From NCBI RefSeq assembly GCF_017368455.1, contig NZ_JAFNJU010000011.1:1-64000 (forward strand): 64,000 nucleotides of DNA. Reading direction: 5' to 3'. The DNA comes from Proteiniclasticum aestuarii. Lineage in GTDB: Bacteria; Bacillota; Clostridia; Clostridiales; Clostridiaceae. The position numbers were made by a program, and so were the translations under genes. The notes under the pieces were generated by a model, which ran no database searches, had not been told where the DNA came from, and saw only the letters and a list, made by a program, of their open reading frames with translations. Below, in pieces: positions 1 to 8,772 of the stretch. Numbering within the stretch: the stretch's first letter is position 1; each line of letters opens with the position of its first letter.

Positions 1-670
1 GCCCAAGGTTATGCCAATCCTTCTCCTGTCGGTAGAGGGGAACGTGATTAACATATTTCTGGTACATGGTCCATGCCACACTGGAGGGGGAAGCCATCGA
101 ATGCTGAAGCACCGGCTGATCTGGTTCTGCCTGGATCATATAGCTTCTTCCTTCCTTGCGACAAGTGCGACAAGTGCGACACTCCGCTGTTTCCACGTAG
201 ATCTCCACAAGTTTCATGGATGCAGGTGTATATTCGATTTCTGTCCGCAGATACTTTTTACCGGCCGGAAACAGTCTGTCTCCGTCAACGGAGCAGACTT
301 TGTCTTCATCTGTCAGCGTATATAGTTTCTCTTCTCTCGGAAGGTTGACCAACGCTTTCTCTCGGGAATATCCTTTTCTCGAAGCTTTCTTCGGGGTAAG
401 ATCTTCTTCAGCATCCTCTGTAAGATCAGCCGCAGTTTCAGCTTCGTCAAACTGACCATGCTCAAACACCTCATCCATCACAATCTGGCCGGTCAGAGCA
501 GCTGTCTTCTCACTCTTAGCACCATAGCGCTTTTTGTTGAGATACTCAATCTGCTCACGTAGAAGTATTATGTTCACACTCATTTCTTCAATGGTTTTAC
601 GGAGAGATTCGATGGTCTTATTCTGTTCTTTGATCACTTCGAGCAGTACGGATGTATCGGTGTCATTCAT
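1..670 (-). CDS. tnpC: IS66 transposase TnpC, N-terminal part (runs off left edge)
   Basis: The DDE transposase of IS66 elements; only about 223 N-terminal codons are present. The start is ATG at 670, with AAAGGAGAGG six bases upstream. The product begins MNDTDTSVLLEVIKEQNKTI, followed by a coiled-coil leucine-rich stretch typical of the TnpC leader. Then come the conserved IEYLNKKRYGAKSEK segment and the zinc-finger-like region CRTCRTCRKEG (around residues 170-180). The last visible part, WTMYQKYVNHVPLYRQEKDW, is the start of the conserved IS66 transposase core. The catalytic DDE residues are outside the window, so integrity cannot be judged. Confidence 0.85.
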   Translation of the reverse strand, partial: MNDTDTSVLLEVIKEQNKTIESLRKTIEEMSVNIILLREQIEYLNKKRYGAKSEKTAALTGQIVMDEVFEHGQFDEAETAADLTEDAEEDLTPKKASRKGYSREKALVNLPREEKLYTLTDEDKVCSVDGDRLFPAGKKYLRTEIEYTPASMKLVEIYVETAECRTCRTCRKEGRSYMIQAEPDQPVLQHSMASPSSVAWTMYQKYVNHVPLYRQEKDWHNLG

Positions 671-744
671 GTTGAACCTCTCCTTTGTTATATTTAAAAT
701 CTACAATTATTATATCATAATTTCAGCAGAAATGCACGAAAAAT

Positions 745-784
745 AATCACTGAAACCATTGATTTCACAATGGTTTCAGTGATT
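745..784 (-). terminator. 17-bp perfect hairpin between tnpB and tnpC
   Basis: AATCACTGAAACCATTG pairs perfectly with its complement across a 6-base loop. On the minus strand it is followed by ATTTTTCG, so it looks like an intrinsic terminator or attenuator placed immediately after the tnpB stop and before tnpC. It could limit transposase synthesis. A TATAAT-like box lies downstream of it, just before tnpC, but no good -35 box is visible. Confidence 0.55.
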
Positions 785-1140
785 CAGAGCACTCTTTTGC
801 TTCCGATGTTTTGGATGACTTTCTTCTGATCGACAGACAAGCCTTCAAGTAACCAGCGGTACTGCTGAGGTGTGATTTCCCTGGCTTCATCATTGCTTCG
901 AGGCCACTGAAAACTTCCGTTTTCAAGCCTCTTGTAGAGAAGCAGAAATCCGTCACCTTCCCAATACAACGCTTTCACCCGATCTCTTCTTCTTCCGCAG
1001 AAGAGATACAGCGCATTCTGGAAAGGGTCCAGCTTAAAGGTTTGGCTGACGATGGCCGCGAGGCCATCAATTGATTTTCTCATATCCGTCTGTCCGCAGG
1101 CGATGAAGATCCGGACATCTTCGGGAAACTTCACTTTCAT
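784..1140 (-). CDS. tnpB: IS66 accessory protein TnpB
   Basis: A 118-residue protein of the IS66 Orf2/TnpB family, needed with TnpA and TnpC for transposition of IS66 elements. This family is unrelated to the RNA-guided TnpB nucleases of IS200/IS605. Visible family signatures are IACGQTDMRKSIDGLAAIV (residues about 13-31), LYLFCGRRRDRVKALYWEGD and GFLLLYKRLENGSFQWP. The length is normal and the start overlaps the tnpA stop by four bases, suggesting translational coupling. Confidence 0.9.
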   Translation of the reverse strand: MKVKFPEDVRIFIACGQTDMRKSIDGLAAIVSQTFKLDPFQNALYLFCGRRRDRVKALYWEGDGFLLLYKRLENGSFQWPRSNDEAREITPQQYRWLLEGLSVDQKKVIQNIGSKRVL

Positions 1141-1502
1141 GAGGAATGACCAATGAGTCCGAGAATAGATTGAAGAGTAGCAAGATCAGCACCGTTGTGG
1201 ATCTCGACTTCATTACCGTGAGATCGAATAACTGCACAGATGCCACTTTGATGTGGAGGCTGCTGTCGGCCTTCCTCGGAGGTAATCTCCGTAAAGCAGG
1301 CTTGCCCCGTCACCGCCATGGTGCCAGCTTTCACCAGTGAATCCTGACGGATTACCTTGCTCCAGTAAAAGAAACTGGGTGCGGAGACCTGATTCATCTC
1401 ACACCATTTTCTGATGGCCAGGCCGCTTTTTCGCTGCTCTTTGATAATCTCCGTCCATTTCGATTTCAATAGCTCATGACGAGCTTGTTGCATAGTTGCC
1501 AA
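1137..1502 (-). CDS. tnpA: IS66 accessory protein TnpA
   Basis: The first gene of the IS66 element, encoding a small DNA-binding protein with a transposase-like helix-turn-helix. The N-terminal half carries the hallmark pattern SGLAIRKWCEMNQVSAPSFF followed by YWSKVIRQ. The C-terminal part has the IRSHGNEVEIHNGAD strand pattern usual for this family. The frame stays open to 1508, but AAGGAGAGG best serves the TTG at 1502 (7-base spacing), giving 121 residues. The order and ATGA overlap with tnpB support an intact accessory gene pair. Confidence 0.8.
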   Translation of the reverse strand: MATMQQARHELLKSKWTEIIKEQRKSGLAIRKWCEMNQVSAPSFFYWSKVIRQDSLVKAGTMAVTGQACFTEITSEEGRQQPPHQSGICAVIRSHGNEVEIHNGADLATLQSILGLIGHSS

Positions 1503-1706
1503 ATTCAATCCTCTCCTTACTCACAGTTTTAACCCTGGCTCAGCAAGCTCAGCTGAGGATAAAACCAATCCATTGAGAAGATTATCTCATAGTTTTATTT
1601 CACATAGAATCCATGCATTTATTGAACGCTTACCATATAAATACATCACCATCCGAAATTAAGCGGACTCTCATCATATAAAGAAGAAGAATACGCTTGA
1701 ACTTTT

Positions 1707-1740
1707 AAAAACCGCCCACTCCTATGGAGTAGGCGGTTTT
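1707..1740 (-). terminator. Terminator of the first Tad locus
   Basis: The inverted repeat AAAACCGCC.ACTCC / GGAGT.GGCGGTTTT has one mismatch and a 3-base loop, with A and T runs on both sides. It lies just after the VWA gene and can act in both directions, so it also separates the pilus locus from the insertion sequence. Confidence 0.8.
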
Positions 1741-1754
1741 GCTATTACACTATT

Positions 1755-4274
1755 TTAGAACTTACCTTCCAGGATGTTCTTTCCAGTATCCGCTTTGGCA
1801 TCTCCTACCCAGGCTGACTCATAGCTGAAAACATACTCTCCGGATGTGAAGTTCACTTGAGTATCCACTTCATACTTGATCAGAATTGCATCATTGACCA
1901 CAAGAATACCAGGTTCGGTGGTTTTGATCTGGAGTTTTGGAGGCGTTTTTCTATTCAGACTCCTGTATCCGTCCATGAACTTGAACCTTCCCTGATCCAC
2001 CATTTTTTCGAAGATAAGATCATAGTCATATCGACTTCCAGGAATGAAGTAGTCTGAAGTGTCCTTTCTTTTTTCACTGAATGTCAGGATCACCTTGGAC
2101 TTACCGAAGGTGGACAAATCAACGTTTCCTGTTTCTTTTGAAGCATCATCATCTGTTCTCCTATAGGTCAACCTTCCAGCAACCTGATAGAGTTTTTTGT
2201 AATTTTTCTCATAAAGCACTCTACCAATCCCATAAATGAGTAGAAGCGCTGCTGCTATAGATACTAAAATCCCGGTAATCAGCATCAGATTCTCTCGAAT
2301 TCTACTGATTATTCTCGCAGTGTTGGTTGTGACCATCAGTTCCAGATCCACACTTTCACTGGAAAGACTTGTAAGCTCATTGTTGACAGTGAAACTCACA
2401 GGAACTGTAAGCAGCTCTCCATTGGCTTCAACAGCTGGCATAAGGCTTACATTTACAGTCTTTTCTTCCATAGGTTCAAGAGCCACGGACTCAGTTTCAA
2501 GAATCCCGTAAGCACCATCGATGGATAGATTCACCACTTCTCGATAAGGTGATGTGCTTTTCATTGTCAGCAGTAATTGTGCTGCATCTCCTTGCAGCAG
2601 TTCATAGGATCGACTTTCGAGGCTGATGCTTACAGTCCCAGGAGGAAGAACCTCAGCCCTTCCAATATTCTTTTCCAGAATAAACAGATCTCCGTTGTAA
2701 GTTCCTCGAGTCCGGATAAATATCTCCTGCTCGCCGAGCGCATCAAAGCTCAGTATCCCACTGAAGATTCCATCTTCAGCTTTCACATCTCCATTCTCAA
2801 ATACACCATCATCCACAAGAGAAATTATAGTTTCTTCCTCCTCTTCATTTCTCTGCACAAGTTCATAATAATCAAGCGTCAGCTCGTCTGATACCTTCAG
2901 ATTTGTAGAAGCGAGGGTAAGCGTACTGCTTACGATTCTTTCTTCTCCTTGCACATAGCCTGTTTCCTGAAGGACCAGGTCGCTTTTGATTGCAGGAAGA
3001 AGTTTGACACTAATCGTGGTGGAAGTTGCTGCTATAACCTCTTCTTCAGAGTGAACCGCCAAGTTGATTTCGTAGTCGCCACGGGTACTGGTGTCTTCAA
3101 ATACACCAACATATTCATCCCCCTCTTTCACGAAGGTCAGGGGCTGCAGAGCCTGAACGCCATTAATCATGACATCTCCCTCCACAAGAAACTCTTCACT
3201 GGAACTTCCAGTCAATGTTGCTCTTATTTCAAGCGGCTCTCCGATAGGATGAAGAGAATTATTGATGGGACTATCCATCCAGATCTTCACAAAAAGATCT
3301 TTTGTGCCCATTATTTCGGCAGATGCATTGCCTGTAAGCTTGATTTTCCACATTCCTGAACTTTCAGCCTCATCCTGATTAATGGTTGCCAGGGTGTAGC
3401 TTTCTGTTTTCACGATCTTAAGATTCTCTCCAGGGTCCACTCCTTCTGGCGGAATGAAATCAATCTCCAGAGGGCCACCTGTATTTCTGACGACAAAGGT
3501 TTCCTGAGAGACAAATTCATCCATTTTAAAATCCAGAAGTTTTTCACCTGCCACATCTTCAGAAATATTCATGAACTCATTTCTGTTTTTCAGCTGACTG
3601 ATGATATCAAAAAAAGCCACCGCGACATCAGATGACTCACTATACACATTGGATGTTCCAGTTGTTTCCAGTGCCAGTCGATCCATGACTTCAGAATCCA
3701 GAGTACCAAGACCAACCGTATGTACAGTGTATCCTGCTAGACCGATTTCTTTCACTTTAAGCCAGAATGAATCCATATATTCTTCCATGAATCCCGGTTC
3801 ATCTCTTCTTGCTGCATCGGGGTCAGGATCTCCATCTGTGAGAAATATGATCACCTTATTGAGATTCTCATCCTGAATACTTTCCATCTGACGAAAAGCC
3901 AGATCAAAGGCTTTCAGATAATCTGTATTTCCCAGCGCTTCCAGATTTCCAGTGATTTTTCCTTTCAGCTGATCCTTACCCGTTTCTCCTATCAAAGCCA
4001 TTGGCTGAATCTCCTGAGCATCGTTACTGAAGGATATGATTCCCAGATAGTCTTCAGGACTGAGTAGATCAACAAGGATATTGGCTGCTGTCTCTCGCAT
4101 GAGACTCGGGTCCGTATCACTCATGCTACCGGATTTATCGATGATGAGCGATATGGCAACACTTTCCAGCGCTTTCACATCGTCACCCAGCACTCTACTA
4201 GTACTTAAATTGCAGAAATTAAAAAAGAGGAAAAAAAGCAATAATAACGTTGTCTTTCTCGTTGTTTTTGCCAT
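1755..4274 (-). CDS. Membrane-anchored VWA-domain protein at the end of Tad locus 1
   Basis: A predicted surface protein of 839 residues. The start is ATG at 4274, with GGAGGTGG upstream; an in-frame GTG at 4289 overlaps that site and is less likely. It has an N-terminal signal peptide (basic start, hydrophobic core at residues 9-20). A von Willebrand factor A domain begins near residue 40, with the metal-binding DxSxS motif at D46, S48 and S50. Several beta-rich Ig-like segments follow, then one transmembrane helix (about 665-688) and a cytoplasmic tail of about 150 residues. It is the last gene of the first pilus operon and starts 23 bases after the tadC stop. TadG proteins of other bacteria often carry a VWA domain; the TadG-like protein here does not, so this protein may supply that function (inference). 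Locus 2 has no counterpart. Confidence 0.75.
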   Translation of the reverse strand: MAKTTRKTTLLLLFFLFFNFCNLSTSRVLGDDVKALESVAISLIIDKSGSMSDTDPSLMRETAANILVDLLSPEDYLGIISFSNDAQEIQPMALIGETGKDQLKGKITGNLEALGNTDYLKAFDLAFRQMESIQDENLNKVIIFLTDGDPDPDAARRDEPGFMEEYMDSFWLKVKEIGLAGYTVHTVGLGTLDSEVMDRLALETTGTSNVYSESSDVAVAFFDIISQLKNRNEFMNISEDVAGEKLLDFKMDEFVSQETFVVRNTGGPLEIDFIPPEGVDPGENLKIVKTESYTLATINQDEAESSGMWKIKLTGNASAEIMGTKDLFVKIWMDSPINNSLHPIGEPLEIRATLTGSSSEEFLVEGDVMINGVQALQPLTFVKEGDEYVGVFEDTSTRGDYEINLAVHSEEEVIAATSTTISVKLLPAIKSDLVLQETGYVQGEERIVSSTLTLASTNLKVSDELTLDYYELVQRNEEEEETIISLVDDGVFENGDVKAEDGIFSGILSFDALGEQEIFIRTRGTYNGDLFILEKNIGRAEVLPPGTVSISLESRSYELLQGDAAQLLLTMKSTSPYREVVNLSIDGAYGILETESVALEPMEEKTVNVSLMPAVEANGELLTVPVSFTVNNELTSLSSESVDLELMVTTNTARIISRIRENLMLITGILVSIAAALLLIYGIGRVLYEKNYKKLYQVAGRLTYRRTDDDASKETGNVDLSTFGKSKVILTFSEKRKDTSDYFIPGSRYDYDLIFEKMVDQGRFKFMDGYRSLNRKTPPKLQIKTTEPGILVVNDAILIKYEVDTQVNFTSGEYVFSYESAWVGDAKADTGKNILEGKF

Positions 4275-4296
4275 TTTTCCCACCTCCACCTTTATA

Positions 4297-5217
4297 TTAG
4301 AATAAACCGCTCATATTTTCAATAACACTGATCACTGCAGGTCCTAAAATTACTACAAAAAGTGCAGGAAACATGAAAAATATCAGCGGAAAGAGCATTT
4401 TGATCGGAATCTTCATGGCAGCTTCCTCTGCTCTTTGTCTTCTTTTCTGCCTCATAACTGTAGACTGGGTTCTGAGCATGGTGGCGATATTGGTTCCCAG
4501 AATCTCAGACTGTATAACTGCGGTAATGAAGGTATTGATATCATCCACACCTGTACGTCGTATGATCCCTTTTAAAGCTTCCTGTCTGTCTCGACCTTTA
4601 GCGATGTCCTCCAGCGCTTTCTTGATTTCATCGCTGAGAGGACCCGGCATCTTATCCGCAGATTTTTTAAGCGCTGTATCAAACCCAAGCCCGGCTTCCA
4701 CACTGATATATAGAAGATCCAAAAGATCCGGAAGCGCACTCTGCACTTTCTTCTGCCTGATCTGAGCCGTGGAATTCAGCCTTACATATGGAAGAAAGAA
4801 ACCCAAGGCACCAAATAGAACAGAAAGCAGTATGTTTCCTTCTCCGATCAGCAGTCTGAAAACCAGATATAAGAGTGAACCCATTACAATGGCCAGCATG
4901 ACCTGTATGGATAAAATAGAACTTGGTGTGAATTTCTTTCCAACGCCAGCCTGCATAATCATCTGCTCGTACTTCTTCTTGATGGATCCTGGAGTGATAC
5001 TCCCTAGCGCTTCCACAAATCTCTGGTAAGCAGGATTCACTACACGTTCTACAAAGGGTTTTCTCATCTCATCTTCATCACCCTGGAGGCTATACATGGA
5101 ATTAATCTCTTCCATTCGCTCACTGACAAGAAGTCTTTTGCCAAATACCATCTGAAAGACAATGCCAAAGAAAAGACTTGCTGTGATGAATAATAAAACA
5201 TATACCATCAGTTCCAT
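4297..5217 (-). CDS. tadC: Tad pilus platform protein TadC (locus 1)
   Basis: An inner-membrane platform protein of the type II secretion F (GspF) family, 306 residues. With TadB it is thought to form the membrane base on which the TadA ATPase drives Flp pilus assembly. It has an N-terminal transmembrane helix, a pair of helices around residues 105-150, a cytoplasmic GspF domain containing LPDLLDLLYISVEAGLGFD, and C-terminal helices. It follows tadB at 12 bases with AGGAGG eight bases before ATG. The TadC of locus 2 has the same segments in the same order (for example KIPIKMLFPL against KIPVKMLFPL), showing recent common origin. Confidence 0.9.
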   Translation of the reverse strand: MELMVYVLLFITASLFFGIVFQMVFGKRLLVSERMEEINSMYSLQGDEDEMRKPFVERVVNPAYQRFVEALGSITPGSIKKKYEQMIMQAGVGKKFTPSSILSIQVMLAIVMGSLLYLVFRLLIGEGNILLSVLFGALGFFLPYVRLNSTAQIRQKKVQSALPDLLDLLYISVEAGLGFDTALKKSADKMPGPLSDEIKKALEDIAKGRDRQEALKGIIRRTGVDDINTFITAVIQSEILGTNIATMLRTQSTVMRQKRRQRAEEAAMKIPIKMLFPLIFFMFPALFVVILGPAVISVIENMSGLF

Positions 5218-5229
5218 GAAATCATCCTC

Positions 5230-6186
5230 CTATACTTCCAGTTTGACCAGTTTAGACAATATGAAGATACCTATAAGCATCATCACTACAGCAGCCCCTA
5301 CCATGATAAGTCCTATGAGATTATCGAAAAGCTGACCGATATAACTAGGGTTCATAATCGAAAGCACCAAGGCAATACCAACAGGTAGAAAACTGATGAT
5401 AACTGCTGATAGCTTGCTTTGGGCGGTGAGCGTTCTTACTTCACCTTTGATTCGCACTCTTTCTCGAATTGTATTGGAAATGGTGTCCAGCACCTCTGAA
5501 AGGTTTCCGCCCACCTGTCTCTGTATGATCATGGCTGTAACAAACATATCCACATCTTCATCACTGGTTCTTTCAGAGAAATCTTCCAGTGCGCTTTCCA
5601 TGGATTTACCCAGTGTATTGTCACGTATGATTTTGGTGAATTCATCACCTATAGGGCTCTCCAGATCTTTACCTGCAATACTAACTGCTTGCGCAAAGCT
5701 AAGGCCTGCCCTTAGACCATTGGAGATGATGTTCAGCGCTTCTGGCAGCTGTCCATTGAGCTTTTGAGATCTCTTGCTGATGATACGATTGACATAAAGA
5801 TCAGGCAGCAAGAATCCGAGAAGTCCTCCCACAAAAGCCATAGGCAGTAGTTTCGTCAGGAGAAACATTAGAAGAAAAACCGAAACAGCAGCACTCACGG
5901 AAATCATGAAGAATTCCTGTGGTTTCATCAGAATATACGCCTGCATGAGCTTTTTCTTCTTCTTGGTGTAATATGCATTCAATAAAGAACTGTTCTTTTT
6001 ACGTTTTCGATCTTTCTCTATTTCCTTTTCTTCTTCACTGTCTTCATCTGTTGCGTAGTCCCATGAAGATGCAATGAGTTTCATTCTCTCTTTTGTTTTT
6101 GACCTGTTTGCAAAGAACATATTGTAGAGCAGAATGAAAAACAGGGTCATGAATAGAAAAAACGATAAATATACAAGATATTTCAT
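5230..6186 (-). CDS. tadB: Tad pilus platform protein TadB (locus 1)
   Basis: A second GspF-family platform protein, 318 residues, which acts with TadC in the cytoplasmic membrane. The N-terminal helix (residues 3-25) is followed by a charged linker rich in K and E. A helix pair lies near 95-135, then the F domain with LPEALNIISNGLRAGLSFAQ and RQVGGNLSEVLDTISNTIRE, and a C-terminal helix pair. The ribosome binding site is GGGGGAG. The three-base gap to tadA suggests tight coupling. Confidence 0.9.
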   Translation of the reverse strand: MKYLVYLSFFLFMTLFFILLYNMFFANRSKTKERMKLIASSWDYATDEDSEEEKEIEKDRKRKKNSSLLNAYYTKKKKKLMQAYILMKPQEFFMISVSAAVSVFLLMFLLTKLLPMAFVGGLLGFLLPDLYVNRIISKRSQKLNGQLPEALNIISNGLRAGLSFAQAVSIAGKDLESPIGDEFTKIIRDNTLGKSMESALEDFSERTSDEDVDMFVTAMIIQRQVGGNLSEVLDTISNTIRERVRIKGEVRTLTAQSKLSAVIISFLPVGIALVLSIMNPSYIGQLFDNLIGLIMVGAAVVMMLIGIFILSKLVKLEV

Positions 6187-6189
6187 AGG

Positions 6190-7575
6190 TTATCTCCCCC
6201 TCGCAGCCTGAATGTTTCCACCTTCATGTGTTTTGAAAATGCTGGTTGGTAGATTTTCGCCATGAGCTCTTAGTTTTTCCATGTAATTAGGGACAATACC
6301 GGTGGGAACGTGTTTGCCTACTACGCCACCTCTTTCATCAAATCCGTCGTGTCTGAACACGAAAAGATCCTGCAGCGTAATCGTATCACTCTCCATGCCG
6401 ACGATTTCCGTGATTTTCGTGATCTTTCTTGAACCGTCTGTAAATCTTGCTACCTGAACAATGAGATTGATGGCTGAAGCTACCTGCTCTCTGATTGCTC
6501 TTGATGGAAGATCCATCCCACTCATCATAACCATGGTTTCCAGTCTTGCCAGGCTGTCTCTTGGTGTATTGGCGTGGATGGTTGTCAATGAGCCGTCATG
6601 GCCCGTATTCATCGCCTGGAGCATATCTAAAGCTTCACCGCTTCTGACTTCTCCCACGACGATTCGGTCTGGTCTCATACGAAGAGAGTTAACAACCAGG
6701 TCTCTGATATTCACTCTACCTTTTCCTTCAATGTTCGAAGGCCTGCTTTCCAGTGGTAGCACATGTCTCTGCTGAAGCTGAAGCTCGGCAGCATCTTCAA
6801 TGGTCACAATTCTTTCGTTGTCCGGAATAAATCCTGAAACCACATTAAGAAGAGTGGTCTTACCAGAACCCGTACCACCGGATACAAGGATATTGATTCT
6901 TCCTCTGACACTGGATCGGAGAAGTTTTGCCATATCCATGTTTAGCGTTCCGAATGAAATCAGATCTTCTAGGGTATAAGGGTCTACTGCAAATTTACGG
7001 ATGGTGATGGCTGGACCTTTGATGGATAAGGGCGGAATGATAATATTCACACGGGAACCATCGGGAAGCCTCGCATCGACCATCGGTGAACTTTCGTCAA
7101 CTCGTCTGCCTAACGGAGATATGATTTTATCTATGGTATGAAGCACATGTCTGTCATCACGAAATCTCTTGTCTGTCACTTCAATTTTACCGAAACGCTC
7201 AATATAGATATCATTGGGACCATTGACCATGACCTCTGTCACAGTCGGGTCATCAAGAAGAGAGGTAATGGGGCCGTATCCGAAGACTTCTTCCATAACC
7301 AGTTTATGGGCTTTCTGCTTATCTGATGATGATAGATGTTTTCTGTTCTGGTTCAGCACTTCATTGATTTTTTCGTTCACCAGATCGGAAACCATCTTTC
7401 TTTGGGCCTGATCATTCTTATCTGGAGAGATGATGATCTCGTCTATGATTCTTGCTAGAATCTCCTGAGAGAAATCTTCAATCTCTTTCAGCTTTCTGAG
7501 ACTCAGCTCATCATGCTCTTTCGCAACCTCATTTCTGACACTGGATTCATTTATGTTAAAACCGCTTAGATTCAT
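6190..7575 (-). CDS. tadA: Tad pilus assembly ATPase TadA/CpaF (locus 1)
   Basis: A hexameric secretion ATPase of the GspE/VirB11 superfamily that powers Flp pilus assembly at the inner face of the membrane. It has 461 residues when started at ATG 7575 (AAGAGGTG upstream); the in-frame GTG at 7584 lies inside that site. It shows the N-terminal CpaF domain (YGPITSLLDDPTVTEVMVNG), the Walker A motif GGTGSGKTT, the Asp box IVTIEDAAELQL, Walker B RIVVGEVRSGEALDMLQ and the His box TGHDGSLTTIHANTPRD. All catalytic motifs are present. The length equals that of the locus 2 copy. Confidence 0.95.
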   Translation of the reverse strand: MNLSGFNINESSVRNEVAKEHDELSLRKLKEIEDFSQEILARIIDEIIISPDKNDQAQRKMVSDLVNEKINEVLNQNRKHLSSSDKQKAHKLVMEEVFGYGPITSLLDDPTVTEVMVNGPNDIYIERFGKIEVTDKRFRDDRHVLHTIDKIISPLGRRVDESSPMVDARLPDGSRVNIIIPPLSIKGPAITIRKFAVDPYTLEDLISFGTLNMDMAKLLRSSVRGRINILVSGGTGSGKTTLLNVVSGFIPDNERIVTIEDAAELQLQQRHVLPLESRPSNIEGKGRVNIRDLVVNSLRMRPDRIVVGEVRSGEALDMLQAMNTGHDGSLTTIHANTPRDSLARLETMVMMSGMDLPSRAIREQVASAINLIVQVARFTDGSRKITKITEIVGMESDTITLQDLFVFRHDGFDERGGVVGKHVPTGIVPNYMEKLRAHGENLPTSIFKTHEGGNIQAARGR

Positions 7576-7588
7576 TTCTGTCACCTCT

Positions 7589-8767
7589 TTACTTACTTGC
7601 TGCCTTTACCTCTGACTCATCTGTCATTTTCTTAGCCAGTTTCTTGAAATTCTTCGCAATAGCACTACGGCTGTTTTTGGTCACATAAGGCACACCCTGA
7701 TTGAGGGAGGATATGACGCCTTTATAATCAGCTTCTATGCTCGAGAACAGGGTCTGATTCAGTGTCTTCTCAATATCTCCTGCTTTGACCTCACCACGTC
7801 TGTCTGCTTTATTTAGAAGCAGCTTGATCTTTGATTTGGGATAATTCAAGTCATTCAGCGTAATCAGTGATGCTTTGATATTTCTCACTGTAGAGACTTC
7901 AGGTGTCGTAATCATCAGTAACTTATCTGCAAATACGAAAGCAGGATTAATGGGTTCGTAGAACCTTCCTGGCATATCCACAATAATATAATCATAAGAA
8001 TTCTGAAGAGTCCTGAGTATGATCTGGATATGTTCCGCATTGATGAATTCATTCATCTGAGGCTCAATATTGGCAGGAAGAATGCGCACGCCTGAATCAT
8101 GCATCAGAAGATAGCTTTCAATGAGATCCGGGTCAATATTCTTAATATCATTGACTACATCTGATATCGTAAACTTTGGCTGAATGTTCAGTGCTAATGA
8201 AGCACTGCCAAAATCCAGATCAAGGTCTACCACAACAACTCGTTTTTTGGTCTCTTTGGAAAGAGTAACTGCCAGATTGATGGAAACGAAGGTTTTACCT
8301 ACTCCACCTTTGGTGCTGAAGACCGTAATCACCTGACCAAGTTCTGATTTTCTCTTTACTCTTTGCGGAATATCTCGATGAAGATCTGCTCTTTTTTTGT
8401 TCAGTTCATATGCTTTGTAAATGGAATCCATCAGTCTGGTAGGAACGATGGGTCTTAAAACCACATCTTTCGCACCTGAGAAGAGCGCTTTATGCATGAT
8501 TTCTTCTTTAATCTCATCTTCAATAAGGATAATAGACACTTCTAAATGCTCTGCTGTAATCTCTTCAGCTACGTCATATCCGTCTCCGTCAAAATCTTTT
8601 CCGACGACTACAACATTAATGGGATCTAGATCAAGTACTCTCATTGCATCGTCTCTGGTATCCACTCTCTGAGAAAGCATGATATAATCGATATTTTTAA
8701 GGATACTTTCTATCTCGATTCGTTTTTCTTCGTTGTCTTCCAGAATCATAAGCCTTATTCTATCCAT
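7589..8767 (-). CDS. tadZ: Pilus localisation protein TadZ/CpaE (locus 1)
   Basis: A MinD/ParA-type protein that places the Tad machinery in the cell. The start is ATG at 8767 with GGGAGG eight bases upstream, giving 392 residues; that site sits in the last codons of cpaB. The N-terminal 120 residues form an atypical response-receiver domain (IRLMILEDNEEKRIEIES), as in CpaE. The C-terminal part is a ParA ATPase with the deviant Walker A VFSTKGGVGKTFVSINLAV and the VVVDLDLDFGSASLAL segment. A basic, lysine-rich tail ends the protein. Confidence 0.9.
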   Translation of the reverse strand: MDRIRLMILEDNEEKRIEIESILKNIDYIMLSQRVDTRDDAMRVLDLDPINVVVVGKDFDGDGYDVAEEITAEHLEVSIILIEDEIKEEIMHKALFSGAKDVVLRPIVPTRLMDSIYKAYELNKKRADLHRDIPQRVKRKSELGQVITVFSTKGGVGKTFVSINLAVTLSKETKKRVVVVDLDLDFGSASLALNIQPKFTISDVVNDIKNIDPDLIESYLLMHDSGVRILPANIEPQMNEFINAEHIQIILRTLQNSYDYIIVDMPGRFYEPINPAFVFADKLLMITTPEVSTVRNIKASLITLNDLNYPKSKIKLLLNKADRRGEVKAGDIEKTLNQTLFSSIEADYKGVISSLNQGVPYVTKNSRSAIAKNFKKLAKKMTDESEVKAASK

Positions 8768-8772
8768 TATAG

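Larger units (their letters stand above)
1..1633 (-). mobile_element. IS66-family insertion sequence, right-hand part
   Basis: Three genes on one strand in the order tnpA-tnpB-tnpC, the canonical IS66 arrangement, with tnpA and tnpB overlapping by ATGA. Upstream of tnpA, reading on the minus strand, the element begins at 1633 with GTAAGCG, which matches the conserved terminus of IS66 elements. The other end lies beyond the left edge because tnpC is cut. IS66 elements usually make 8-bp target duplications, so 1634-1641 is the candidate flank, but the partner copy is outside the window. The element lies just downstream of the terminator of the first Tad locus, so it does not break any gene seen here. 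Confidence 0.85.
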
